Shown one piece after another: positions 9,008 through 17,380 of a stretch of 64,000 nucleotides of DNA. Below the pieces are notes generated by a model. The model saw nothing but the letters and a program-made list of their open reading frames with translations, had not been told where the DNA came from and ran no database searches. The stretch is taken from assembly GCF_010119545.1 (NCBI RefSeq), contig NZ_JAAEAA010000007.1:62001-126000 (forward strand), given 5' to 3'. Position numbers and translations under genes: made by a program. Every line of letters starts with the position of its first letter. Positions within the stretch are counted from its first letter, which is position 1. The DNA comes from Pontibacter fetidus (lineage in GTDB: Bacteria > Bacteroidota > Bacteroidia > Cytophagales > Hymenobacteraceae).

Positions 9008-10411
9008 ATGAAAAGAAATCTACTAACCACCCTTTTCCTGTCAGGAGCCAGTTTTATACTTCTGCAGCACACGGCCAGCGCACAGCTATCGGTAACAGGC
9101 CAGCTACGCACCCGCACCGAACTGCGTGACGGACAGGGAAGCTTACCGGCCGAGGATGCCAAAGCAAGTGTGTTTACTAACCAGCGCACCCGCCTGAACC
9201 TGGGCTATAACACAAGCCGTTACCGGTTTTTGGTATCGGTGCAGGATGTGCGCGTTTGGGGTGCCGATCAGTCAACTATAAGCAACCTGGAGGGGAGCAA
9301 GCTTTTTATGCACCAGGCCTGGGGCGAGATGATCCTGAGCGACTCAACAACTATAAACGTGGATAACCTCTCGGTAAAAGCGGGACGCCAGGAAATAGTA
9401 TATGATGACGCGCGGCTACTTGGCAACCTGGACTGGCTGCAGCAGGCACGCAGGCACGATGCGATCGTGTTAAAATTCAGTAACAAAGGCTGGGCTGCCG
9501 ATGCGGGTTTTGCCTTTAACCAGAACCACGGAAAAGATACGCCCGGTAAAAACGGCAATGTATATAATGGCACGCCACCTGCACCTGTAGTGCCGGGCAC
9601 AAACGGCATTGGTATGATGTACAAATCAATGCAGTACCTGTACCTGGCCAGGACCACCAAGTTTGGTAAAGTAAATGCGCTGTTGTTTAAAGACGATTTC
9701 CAGAAAACGCAAACTATAGCAGGGGTTACCACGCCGGCAGAAGGCGTAAACAGCCGCATAACTGTTGGTGGTGCTTTGTTTGCAACTATAACCGACGCTC
9801 TTAAACTGAATGCCGCAGCTTACTACCAGGGCAACAACGACAGGTTCGGAAATACACTGGATGCCTACAACCTGACAGCAGATGCCGCCTACAGTTACAA
9901 CAAGCTAACAATTAACCCGGGTTTCGATTTTCTTTCCGGCAACAACACAACTAAGCAGGGCACGGTTAACCACCGCTTCGACCCGCTGTATGGCACACCG
10001 CATAAGTTCTGGGGATACATGGATTATTTTTATGTAGCAGACCCATTTGGGGTTGATGGCAACGCTGGTCGCTCTCCGGGGTTGGTAGATTATTTTATCC
10101 GGAACAGGTATAAAGCCAGCGATAAGCTACAGTTTACCCTGGATCTGCACGAGTTTTATGCGGCCAACAAAATAGCAGACAGTGAGCTGAGCCCAACCGG
10201 CAAAGCAGCCACCACCCGCCGACTTGGCACCGAGCTAGATGTGGTAGCTAACTATAGCATTTTTAAGAACGTGGCTATTGAAGCTGGCTACGCTACGTTG
10301 TTTGCCACCGATAACCTGAACCTGCTGAAAGCGCCGGCCACCACCAAGCAGGAGCGAGGCCAGTGGGCTTACCTGATGCTGAATTTTACACCCGATTTTC
10401 TGGCTAGATAG
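9008..10411 (+). CDS. outer-membrane alginate-export-type porin
   Basis: A 467-residue protein with a Sec signal peptide (cleavage after TASA) and a sequence of alternating aromatic and polar strands typical of outer-membrane barrels. Features such as LRTRTELRDG, FTNQRTRLNLGY, the aromatic-rich middle and the C-terminal LMLNFTPDF fit the alginate-export/porin family (AlgE-like). Despite the family name no alginate genes lie nearby. As the last gene of the nirK cluster, before a terminator, it may move nitrite or another ion across the outer membrane; that is inference. Confidence 0.75.
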   Translation: MKRNLLTTLFLSGASFILLQHTASAQLSVTGQLRTRTELRDGQGSLPAEDAKASVFTNQRTRLNLGYNTSRYRFLVSVQDVRVWGADQSTISNLEGSKLFMHQAWGEMILSDSTTINVDNLSVKAGRQEIVYDDARLLGNLDWLQQARRHDAIVLKFSNKGWAADAGFAFNQNHGKDTPGKNGNVYNGTPPAPVVPGTNGIGMMYKSMQYLYLARTTKFGKVNALLFKDDFQKTQTIAGVTTPAEGVNSRITVGGALFATITDALKLNAAAYYQGNNDRFGNTLDAYNLTADAAYSYNKLTINPGFDFLSGNNTTKQGTVNHRFDPLYGTPHKFWGYMDYFYVADPFGVDGNAGRSPGLVDYFIRNRYKASDKLQFTLDLHEFYAANKIADSELSPTGKAATTRRLGTELDVVANYSIFKNVAIEAGYATLFATDNLNLLKAPATTKQERGQWAYLMLNFTPDFLAR

Positions 10412-10435
10412 TAAGCAACTATCGTTTTAACAAAG

Positions 10436-10464
10436 AGCCGCTTCACGTATGTGGGCGGCTTTTT
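10436..10464 (+). terminator. terminator of the nirK operon
   Basis: AGCCGC and GCGGCT pair around a 13-base loop and are followed by a T run. It begins 25 bp after the porin-like gene and closes the nirK-nirV-SCO-porin transcript. Confidence 0.75.
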
Positions 10465-10782
10465 CTGTGTTAAAGCCCATGCTATTAGTTGGGTAAGAAT
10501 GTGTAAAGGGTTGCTGTAAAGAACTATACTTTGATGCGTTTGACTTACTCCTTTTCTGGCCGCAAGTAAAGTTCATGTTCTAGCAGTTTTCCTACCAACG
10601 GATGCCTGCTATCCGCTAAAAAATTAGCAAAACCTATCGTTCCTCAAACCAACCAAACCAGGTTACGGCATTATCTATAAGTATAAAACTATAGGTTATT
10701 TGGCATCTAACTGTAACCAAAAGTACTATAGTATGTAAAACTGCTCAGCCAGATTTCGTTTTTTTAAGTTTTTACCTGGTTT
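10465..10782. other. gene-free stretch before the PAS kinase
   Basis: No gene or RNA was recognised. It is AT-rich towards the kinase start and contains several CTATAG-type motifs (around 10685 and 10725). It presumably holds the promoter of the PAS histidine kinase. Confidence 0.5.
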
Positions 10783-11895
10783 ATGGATCCAAATTATTAT
10801 CACGTATTGTCGAATCATTTTATAAGCCAGGTAAAAGAATACGCCATTTTTGCCATGGATACAAAGGGCGTGATAACCACCTGGAACCTGGGCGCCGAAC
10901 GAATTAAAGGCTATACCGAGGAAGAAGCTGTGGGGAAATACTATGGCATGTTATTTTGTGAAGAAGACCAAGCAAGAGGTAAACCTGAAGAAGAGCTGGA
11001 GCTTACAAAACTAAACGGGAAACACGAAGATGAATGGTGGAGAAGAAAAAAGGACGGCTCTGCCTTTTGGGCCAATGTATCGTTAAACGCCATTTATAAC
11101 AACAATAATGAGCTGGTTGGGTTTACAAAGGTTACCAAAGACCTTACTGACAGGAAAATACATGAAGATACTTTGACGAAGAAAAACGAAGAGCTGTCTA
11201 AAGTAAACAAAGACCTGGATCATTTCATTTACATTGCCTCGCACGACCTGAAAGCTCCGATCCTTAACATTGAGGCACTGGTAAACTATTTGCGTGAAGG
11301 ATTTGAAAATAAATGCATTCTACGGGAAGAGGACGCTATAAAGCTTTTTGACCATATTCAGGCATCGGTGCACCGGTTTAAAGATACTGTAGAAGACTTA
11401 ACAACTATAAACCGCCTGCAGCGCAGCTTAGACGATAACAAAAACAGCGAGCTGATAAACGTGCAGGAGGTTTTTGACAGTGTGCTGGCTGATATGACCT
11501 ACCTGTTCGATAAATTTCAGATACCCTGCCGGATAGACACCAAATTTGAAGTAACCGAGCTTAACTTCTCGCGCGCAAACTTCCGGAGCATACTTTACAA
11601 CCTGGTAAGTAACGCCATAAAATACAGGTCTAATACACACGCATGCAAAATATCGGTGCGAACCATGCGCAGTGAACAGGGCATGGTGTTGAAGGTAAAA
11701 GATAATGGACTGGGCATAAGCAAACAAAACCAGGCGCAACTATACACAATGTTCAAACGCTTTCATTCGCATGTCGATGGCAGCGGCATCGGGCTGTACA
11801 TCACCAAACGCATCATAGATAATGCCGGTGGCTCCATTGAAATAAATTCCGATGAAGGGGAGGGAACGGAGTTCAGAGTGTATTTTAAGGACTGA
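10783..11895 (+). CDS. PAS-domain sensor histidine kinase
   Basis: A soluble two-component kinase of 370 residues. One PAS domain (about 10-125, with AIFAMDTKGVITTWN and FTKVTKDLTD) is followed by HisKA (ASHDLKAPI) and HATPase (NLVSNAIKY, DNGLGISK, GSGIGLYI). The kinase core closely resembles that of the CheB-CheR fusion at 838-4932, sharing the FKRFHSHVDG block before the G2 box, so the two are probably paralogues. No membrane segment and no adjacent response regulator are seen. It could share the receiver at 4984 or a distant one. Confidence 0.92.
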   Translation: MDPNYYHVLSNHFISQVKEYAIFAMDTKGVITTWNLGAERIKGYTEEEAVGKYYGMLFCEEDQARGKPEEELELTKLNGKHEDEWWRRKKDGSAFWANVSLNAIYNNNNELVGFTKVTKDLTDRKIHEDTLTKKNEELSKVNKDLDHFIYIASHDLKAPILNIEALVNYLREGFENKCILREEDAIKLFDHIQASVHRFKDTVEDLTTINRLQRSLDDNKNSELINVQEVFDSVLADMTYLFDKFQIPCRIDTKFEVTELNFSRANFRSILYNLVSNAIKYRSNTHACKISVRTMRSEQGMVLKVKDNGLGISKQNQAQLYTMFKRFHSHVDGSGIGLYITKRIIDNAGGSIEINSDEGEGTEFRVYFKD

Positions 11896-11938
11896 TCTAA
11901 CTTTGTATGTAGGCGTTGATTTTCTGAAGCTAGATGGC

Positions 11939-12343
11939 TTATTTACTGGTAAGCCAGTGAAGGGCAACAGCTTTGTTACTAAAGTTTTGCACCTCGTAAG
12001 GTAACTGGCCTTTTGCCTGTATCAGAAACTGCGCTATACTTTGTTCCCGTTCTGCATCCGCCGATACCACCCGCGCCAGCTTCTGAAGCCTGGAATTTAC
12101 CAGTCCCAACGTTAACTGGTGTAGCAACTGGTTAAAAGCTGCGCCATTCACGTCTATGCGGCTCTTGCTCGAATCAAACAAAAATCTTTTAATGTCATAA
12201 CTGGTCAGCACATCTACCACTATCGACAAGGCCTTATGTATATGAAGTAGTTCAAACTCCTGAATATCGGGGCACGGAACACTGAGCACATCTGTATTGG
12301 CATCATATTCCAGCTTCAGAAAACCATCTTCGTGTAGTATCAT
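11939..12343 (-). CDS. hypothetical protein, STAS/SpoIIAA-like
   Basis: A 134-residue soluble protein with no signal peptide. It opens with a short beta-rich segment (FLKLEYDANTDVLSVPCPD), then alternating helices and strands with YDIKRFLFDSSKSRIDV. This resembles the STAS/SpoIIAA-like small proteins common in Cytophagales, but the match is by pattern only. It is convergent with the PAS kinase, 43 bp apart. No function can be stated. Confidence 0.65.
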   Translation of the reverse strand: MILHEDGFLKLEYDANTDVLSVPCPDIQEFELLHIHKALSIVVDVLTSYDIKRFLFDSSKSRIDVNGAAFNQLLHQLTLGLVNSRLQKLARVVSADAEREQSIAQFLIQAKGQLPYEVQNFSNKAVALHWLTSK

Positions 12344-12800
12344 AACAAAGGTAAATTACAATTGATAAGATACGCATTTTACTATAATTGCAACTATAGT
12401 AGCTGGAAATTTATACCCTGGTTTTTCAAACTGTTTACCTCGTGTATCTATCGTTACCTATAGTTTAAATAGTAATTTGAGCCGATGTATGAGGGTTTTG
12501 CTTTGTGTATGTTAATATAAAAATTGTTGTCACTCTTCTAACGAATGAAATCATTCATTCTGAAATCTATAGTTTGTGCTTTGGTATTTGGTGTGCCAGT
12601 ATTGTTGCTGTAAGCACATGAACTATAGTTTAAGCTCTGTTTTTTGTTTTTTAGAACTTTTGTAGCCAGTATTTTGTCGCAGAAAAAGAGTTGTGGCAGC
12701 TGTATACGGGAATAGTAAATTTCTGTTAATTTTACTCCTGCTAGTGGTTGGTGTGTGTAGTGGATATTTGTAATAATTTCTATAGTTTAACAGAAGTGCT
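12344..12800. other. gene-free stretch with a 14-bp palindrome
   Basis: No coding region was recognised. GAATGA-AA-TCATTC at 12543-12556 is a palindrome that could be a small operator. The stretch also holds many CTATAG copies and T-rich DNA. It separates a minus-strand gene from a plus-strand lipoprotein gene, so it should carry two divergent promoters. Confidence 0.45.
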
Positions 12801-13661
12801 TTGGTAAGGTTAGCGAAGTTTGCAGCAATTTGTTTAGTTGTCGGGTTAGTTAGTTGCAAAAGTAACGAAGCCCCGGCTCCGGAAGTAATTCCTGATTTTG
12901 TGCAAGTACCGATAGTTGAATCTGTTACCCGGCAGCTGACAGAAGTTTCGGGGATTGCCGATAGTAAAAGAAACCCGGGCAATTTGTGGGTGCATGAAGA
13001 TGGCGGTAATCCGGCGCAACTATACCTGCTGCAACACAACGGCGCTACAGTGAAAACGGTTTTCCTTAAAGGTGCTGCCAACCGCGATTGGGAAGATATG
13101 GTGCTGGCTGATAACGATCTGTACATAGCCGACATAGGGGATAATGAAGGCAGGCACGAGCATAATACCATCTATAAATTTCCGGAGCCAAGTGCTACTA
13201 CAGATACCGTTTATAGTTACGAAAAGATAGATTTTAAATACCCGGATGGTGCTCACGATGCCGAAGCATTCCTGGTCGACCCGCAAAGCAAAGCCATCTT
13301 TATCATCACGAAACGAGACAATTCCTCCCGAATTTACAAGCTCAATTACCCATACACCCGTGCGGGTATACTTACCGCTGAACTGGTAGGCAACCTGCCA
13401 TACAAAGGTGTGGTTAGCGCGGCGCTGGCAGCAAATGGCAAAGGCATAATCATAAAAACATATAACAGCCTTTTTTACTATTCACGAACACCTAACCAAA
13501 GTATAGATAAAACGCTGCGCGGCAACTATAGCATTTTGCCTTATAACCTGGAGCCCCAAGGCGAAGCAGTTACTTTCTCGGTGGATGCAAAAGGGTACTA
13601 CACCCTAAGTGAGAAAGCCTATAAAGACGAAGTGAACCTGAACTTCTACAAGATGCATTAG
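12801..13661 (+). CDS. lipoprotein, beta-propeller-like (function unknown)
   Basis: A 286-residue lipoprotein (lipobox VGLVSC after a short basic start). The body has repeated strand patterns of a propeller: SGIADSKRNPGNLWVHEDGG, DWEDMVLADNDLYIADIGDN, DAEAFLVDPQSKAIFIITKR, EGEAVTF-like blades and a final YYTLSEK. It resembles secreted phytase/esterase-like or strictosidine-synthase-like propellers, but no catalytic set can be named. The only start codon in the frame that keeps the signal peptide is TTG 12801; an in-frame stop lies at 12783. It is transcribed alone and followed by a hairpin. Confidence 0.75.
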   Translation: MVRLAKFAAICLVVGLVSCKSNEAPAPEVIPDFVQVPIVESVTRQLTEVSGIADSKRNPGNLWVHEDGGNPAQLYLLQHNGATVKTVFLKGAANRDWEDMVLADNDLYIADIGDNEGRHEHNTIYKFPEPSATTDTVYSYEKIDFKYPDGAHDAEAFLVDPQSKAIFIITKRDNSSRIYKLNYPYTRAGILTAELVGNLPYKGVVSAALAANGKGIIIKTYNSLFYYSRTPNQSIDKTLRGNYSILPYNLEPQGEAVTFSVDAKGYYTLSEKAYKDEVNLNFYKMH

Positions 13662-13686
13662 TGCATACATCAGGATAAAAAATTCT

Positions 13687-13718
13687 AAAGCCACGCTAGG
13701 TAACTATAGCGTGGCTTT
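13687..13718. terminator. perfect 12-bp hairpin terminator
   Basis: AAAGCCACGCTA and TAGCGTGGCTTT pair perfectly around eight bases, with A and T runs at the ends, so it could work on both strands. It lies 25 bp after the lipoprotein gene. Confidence 0.75.
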
Positions 13719-13805
13719 GATGTTGATGCACCTTTGCCGTAAGGTGTACTGCTTATTTACGTGCAATATAATTTAAATTGCACCTTTAACGCTAAACTAT
13801 AACTT

Positions 13806-14831
13806 ATGCCCCAACGCCAGGTATACCGCATGCCCAAAGCCGGCTCTATCAGCGATCTGACACTTAAGACCGAAAGCATGGATAAGCCCGCAGCCGACGA
13901 GGTTTGTGTGAAGGTAAAAGCCATTGGGCTTAATTTTGCCGATATTTTTGCCATGCAGGGGTTATATAGTGCTACACCGTCAGGTTCTTTTATTCCGGGC
14001 CTTGAATTTTCGGGAGAAGTGATAGTGGTTGGCGAAGCTGTAACCGATATTAAACCAGGCACGCGTGTAATGGTCGTTACAAAGTTTGGCGGCTACGTAT
14101 CGCACATCAACTTAAACCATAGGTATGTTATTGCGCTTTCGGATAGCTGGACTTACGAAGAAGGAGCGGGCTTTCTGGTGCAAGGCTTAACAGCTTATTA
14201 TGCGCTCACCACCCTGGGTAACCTGCAACCAGGTATGTCGGTGTTGATACACAGCGCTGCCGGCGGCGTAGGCATACTGGCAAACCGGATCTGTAAAAAA
14301 CTTGGGGCCTATACCATTGGCACTGTTGGCAGCATAAGTAAAGTTGATTTCCTGCTGAAGGATGAAAAATATGATGCAGTTATAGTCAGGGACAATGCTT
14401 TTTATGATCAACTGAAAGCTACCCTCGGTAACAAGCCCCTTAACCTGATACTGGAATGCATAGGAGGTAAGGTATTAGCCCAGGGCTGGAAGGCGCTGGC
14501 ACCGATGGGGAGGATGGTAGTATATGGAAATGCCAGTTTTACCAGCCATACTGCAAAACCAAACTACCTGAGCCTGATCTGGAAATACCTGTGGCGGCCC
14601 AAAATAGACCCCTTGCGTTTGCCCACCGAAAATAAATCGCTGATGGGCTTTAACCTGATTTACCTCTACGAACAAACAGACAGAATGCTTGGGTTGTTAC
14701 ACGAACTACAGGCACTGGACCTGAAGCCGCAACACATTGGCCACACCTTTCCTTTTTCGCAGATGCACGAAGCTATACACCTTTTTCAGCAGGGCAAAAC
14801 CGTTGGTAAAGTTGTGGTAACCCTGGATTAG
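13806..14831 (+). CDS. zinc-type alcohol dehydrogenase-like / quinone oxidoreductase
   Basis: A 341-residue medium-chain dehydrogenase/reductase. The N-terminal GroES-like domain (AIGLNFADIFAMQGLY, PGLEFSGEV) and the NADPH-binding Rossmann segment (HSAAGGVGILANRICKKLG) are clear. The catalytic and structural zinc cysteines are lacking, placing it with zeta-crystallin-type quinone oxidoreductases and the VAT-1 branch. It probably reduces quinones or enones with NADPH; the substrate is unknown. It is a single gene with its own promoter region. Confidence 0.88.
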   Translation: MPQRQVYRMPKAGSISDLTLKTESMDKPAADEVCVKVKAIGLNFADIFAMQGLYSATPSGSFIPGLEFSGEVIVVGEAVTDIKPGTRVMVVTKFGGYVSHINLNHRYVIALSDSWTYEEGAGFLVQGLTAYYALTTLGNLQPGMSVLIHSAAGGVGILANRICKKLGAYTIGTVGSISKVDFLLKDEKYDAVIVRDNAFYDQLKATLGNKPLNLILECIGGKVLAQGWKALAPMGRMVVYGNASFTSHTAKPNYLSLIWKYLWRPKIDPLRLPTENKSLMGFNLIYLYEQTDRMLGLLHELQALDLKPQHIGHTFPFSQMHEAIHLFQQGKTVGKVVVTLD

Positions 14832-14988
14832 CTTGCAATAGTTTAACAAGGTATGGTTTGATAAAATATAACTATAGTTATAAGCTGCTTCGTATTGATC
14901 TGGATATAATAAAACTATAGCAGATGGTTTTAGCTGATATAGTTTCTGTTAGATTAAAAGCATTTCCGGGGTAACTATAGGTTAAAGT

Positions 14989-15240
14989 CTATTTCGATCG
15001 CTTGGTATACCCGAAAGTGGCTCTTCTTTTTCGGGTGTAGTATTTCTTTAGTTTGGTTAACTTACTTTCTGGGTTTCTGCATTCAGTCTCGGATTGGTGG
15101 GTAAAATGGCAGGCCGGGCAATACAACAGGTTATGTTGTTGATGCAGTTCTGCAATCCCGTCTTCAAACTGTTTTAGGTAAGCTATTATAGTTAATGTAC
15201 CAAAAGCTGCGATGGAGGTAAGTAAAAATTCAATGATCAT
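14989..15240 (-). CDS. small membrane-anchored hypothetical protein
   Basis: 83 residues: one N-terminal membrane helix (about 5-22), then a charged tail with CPACH and a later Cys (ETEC) that could form a small metal site, ending in a basic stretch (KKYYTRKRR). I do not recognise the family. It is isolated, with gene-free DNA upstream. Composition is compatible with a real gene, but chance cannot be excluded. Confidence 0.45.
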   Translation of the reverse strand: MIIEFLLTSIAAFGTLTIIAYLKQFEDGIAELHQQHNLLYCPACHFTHQSETECRNPESKLTKLKKYYTRKRRATFGYTKRSK

Positions 15241-15954
15241 GGCAGTAAAGGGTTAGGCTAAAAGAATAAACTGAATACAAAATACATTGTATGAAGGAAT
15301 TGTATTATGTAGTTTGATGTATTAACCTCACTTCCTGAATTTTTATTGTTTCAGTGCTTAACCTTTTTTATAGTACAACGTAGGCACCTGCCCACTTAAG
15401 TTACCGGGTTACAAAGGTCTCCCACTATAAAACTAGAGTAATGTTAACAGCAAAGGCTAAGCTATCGTCTAAACTCAACAATTTATAAATTGAGTATTTG
15501 AGCTGTGAAGATATTTGCAACTATAGTTCATTATAACAAGGGAAATGAGCAGTAACTATTGTAACATGTAAGCAACACTCTGGACATAATTTGCAATGAC
15601 AGCCGGAACTTAATTTAGTTAATAGCTAATGAGTTTGAGAGGAGGGTATGTAGAACCACAAAGTATATAAAACAAAAAAGGCTCCCCGTCTGGGAGCCTT
15701 TTTTGTTATGATAAGTTTATAAAAAACTTTTCAACTTTTAGCCATGTGTATTTACGGCCACTCTCCACGTAAGGTTACTGCTGTTGTGAAAATAATTTAA
15801 GTCTTATTTAAAAAAGTGCGCTTAACGTCTAGAATCAGGGTTTTTAAACATAAATTATTTTTCAGGCATCAGCCAGGTCCATAGCTTTTAGGTAGGTTTT
15901 GCAAGTAATAAGGTTAAATTATTAGCCACACCACTGCGAAAGTTAAAGGCACAA
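15241..15954. other. 714-bp stretch without a recognised gene
   Basis: No protein gene, tRNA or rRNA was recognised. The main feature is a perfect long hairpin terminator at 15671-15707 with no annotated gene before it. The DNA is AT-rich with CTATAG copies. It could hide a small RNA upstream of the hairpin. Confidence 0.5.
15671..15707. terminator. strong bidirectional terminator without an assigned gene
   Basis: A perfect 16-bp stem: AACAAAAAAGGCTCCC pairs with its complement around a five-base loop (CGTCT), with A and T runs at either side. No gene ends just upstream on the plus strand. On the minus strand it could stop transcripts coming from the MpaB-like region. Confidence 0.85.
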
Positions 15955-16749
15955 TTGCCTGCTTTTGCACGTTATGGAGGTATGGATTATTTTGTAGATA
16001 AGGGTTCGGTTGTAAGGCAGATCTGGGGCAAAAGCGATACGATACTTTTTATTTTTGCAGGTGCCGCCGCCGAGTTTGCTTTAAACAAAGCCGTAGACTG
16101 GCTATACTATACCGGCAGGCTTCCGTCTGACCCGCTGGGGCGTCTGTTTACGACCGTAACCTACGCCCGCAAAATTGTTTTCTCTGAAAAGGGTGCAGCA
16201 CACCGGGCTATAGATGCCATGGCTGCCATACATGCTACAGTTGAAGCAAAGCGGGGCTATAGCATTCCTGACTGGGCGTACCGTGATGTACTTTACATGC
16301 TGATAGATTACTCTATTCGCGCTTACGAAGTGTTGGAAAGAAAGCTGACCAGTGCAGAAAAGAGAGAAGTGTTCAACGTTTTTTACAGGGTGGGCCACCG
16401 CATGGGCGTAAAAGACCTGCCGACCACTTACGAACTATGGCTACCTGACCGTGATAAACATTTACAGGAAAACCTGCAGAAAAGTAACTATACTCACGAC
16501 CTGTTCAGCCAATACAAAAAACACCTGGGCCTTATCCGGTACGCTATCTTACGCGAAGCCCAAACCCTTGTAGTGCCAGCACAGGTGCGTCACCTTTTAG
16601 GTTTCCGTGGCAGGTCGTGGTTATGGCCAATGCTAGGGTTATATAAACTCAGCCGGTACGTGCACGCAGATAAACTTTTTAAAGCGCTCCTAATGCCTCC
16701 GGCCTACAAATCCGAAATAAGTGCCTTAGATGCTGTTCCGAATTCCTAA
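15955..16749 (+). CDS. oxygenase MpaB family (DUF2236) protein
   Basis: A 264-residue DUF2236/MpaB-type protein, recognised from IFAGAAAEFALNKAVDWLYYTG, DPLGRLFTTVTYARKIVF, AHRAIDAMAAIHA and DYSIRAYEVL. MpaB proteins are heme-associated oxygenases or latex-clearing-protein relatives in some organisms; the substrate here is unknown. The start is uncertain: TTG 15955 or ATG 15982 (MDYFVDKG). The frame stays open upstream to 15892 with protein-like codons but no standard start codon. It is transcribed alone. Confidence 0.82.
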   Translation: MPAFARYGGMDYFVDKGSVVRQIWGKSDTILFIFAGAAAEFALNKAVDWLYYTGRLPSDPLGRLFTTVTYARKIVFSEKGAAHRAIDAMAAIHATVEAKRGYSIPDWAYRDVLYMLIDYSIRAYEVLERKLTSAEKREVFNVFYRVGHRMGVKDLPTTYELWLPDRDKHLQENLQKSNYTHDLFSQYKKHLGLIRYAILREAQTLVVPAQVRHLLGFRGRSWLWPMLGLYKLSRYVHADKLFKALLMPPAYKSEISALDAVPNS

Positions 16750-17380
16750 ATAATTTAGCACTGCCTGATTTTAGTAAGAAGCTGTTTAGTGTTTTCAATT
16801 GTAATGCATAAACCTGCCGTTGTTGGTGTTTTCACCGACAACTATACTTTAACCCATTGGTGCTTGCTGGTGAAAACACGCAGCAAGGGCAGCAAAAACG
16901 ATTTTCTGTGAAACACTAAACAGGTTCTAACCTAAAATCCTGAGAGTATTTGCTTTAAGGTTCATTTTATGATCTGGTAAAAGCATCCGAACTATAGGTT
17001 GGCTGGCAGCATCACATAATCTTCCTCAACAAAAACTAAAATTATAGCGCACTTTAAGCCCCCAATTATACCCAGAATATACTTTAAACGCAGATATAGT
17101 GCTATTTCAATGCCTACTTCGATTAATAAAAAATATTATTCAAAAAATTTAAATTTAATTAGACTATATATGATGCTCTTCGTAAAAAACTGGAAGCGCA
17201 GAAAAATGCACAATAGGGTAAAGCAACGCGGCCCTCAGGTATAATTTAACTGGTAAAGCAGGCATTTGCTGGCATGCTAAAAATGGGTAGAGGTATTTTA
17301 GCAAGGCCAATAGGCTGAAAGTTGTGTGCTATGCGCGAACCGGAGTTTGAATCTTACGTCTCACCTTAAACCCAACTGCT
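16750..17380. other. gene-free stretch containing a MITE-like hairpin
   Basis: No protein gene longer than about 25 codons is credible here. The first part holds a 158-bp imperfect palindrome (16774-16931). The rest is AT-rich, notably around 17120-17170, and probably carries the promoter of the sugar-gene run that starts at 17381. Confidence 0.5.
16774..16931. repeat. 158-bp imperfect inverted repeat, MITE-like
   Basis: Two equal arms (about 63 bp, no gaps needed) flank a 32-bp loop at 16837-16868. The outer 14 bp of the core (CTGTTTAGTGTTTC and its complement, 16782 and 16923) and the inner 12 bp (GTGTTTTCACC-type) match almost perfectly, while the middle of each arm has diverged. It encodes nothing. 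It could be a small non-autonomous transposable element or a structured RNA; no second copy is in the window. Confidence 0.6.

Noticed and set aside
12623-13171. 182-codon minus-strand frame overlapping the lipoprotein gene start
   Set aside because: Low-complexity Ser/Leu-rich shadow of the plus-strand lipoprotein, which has a good lipobox and propeller pattern.
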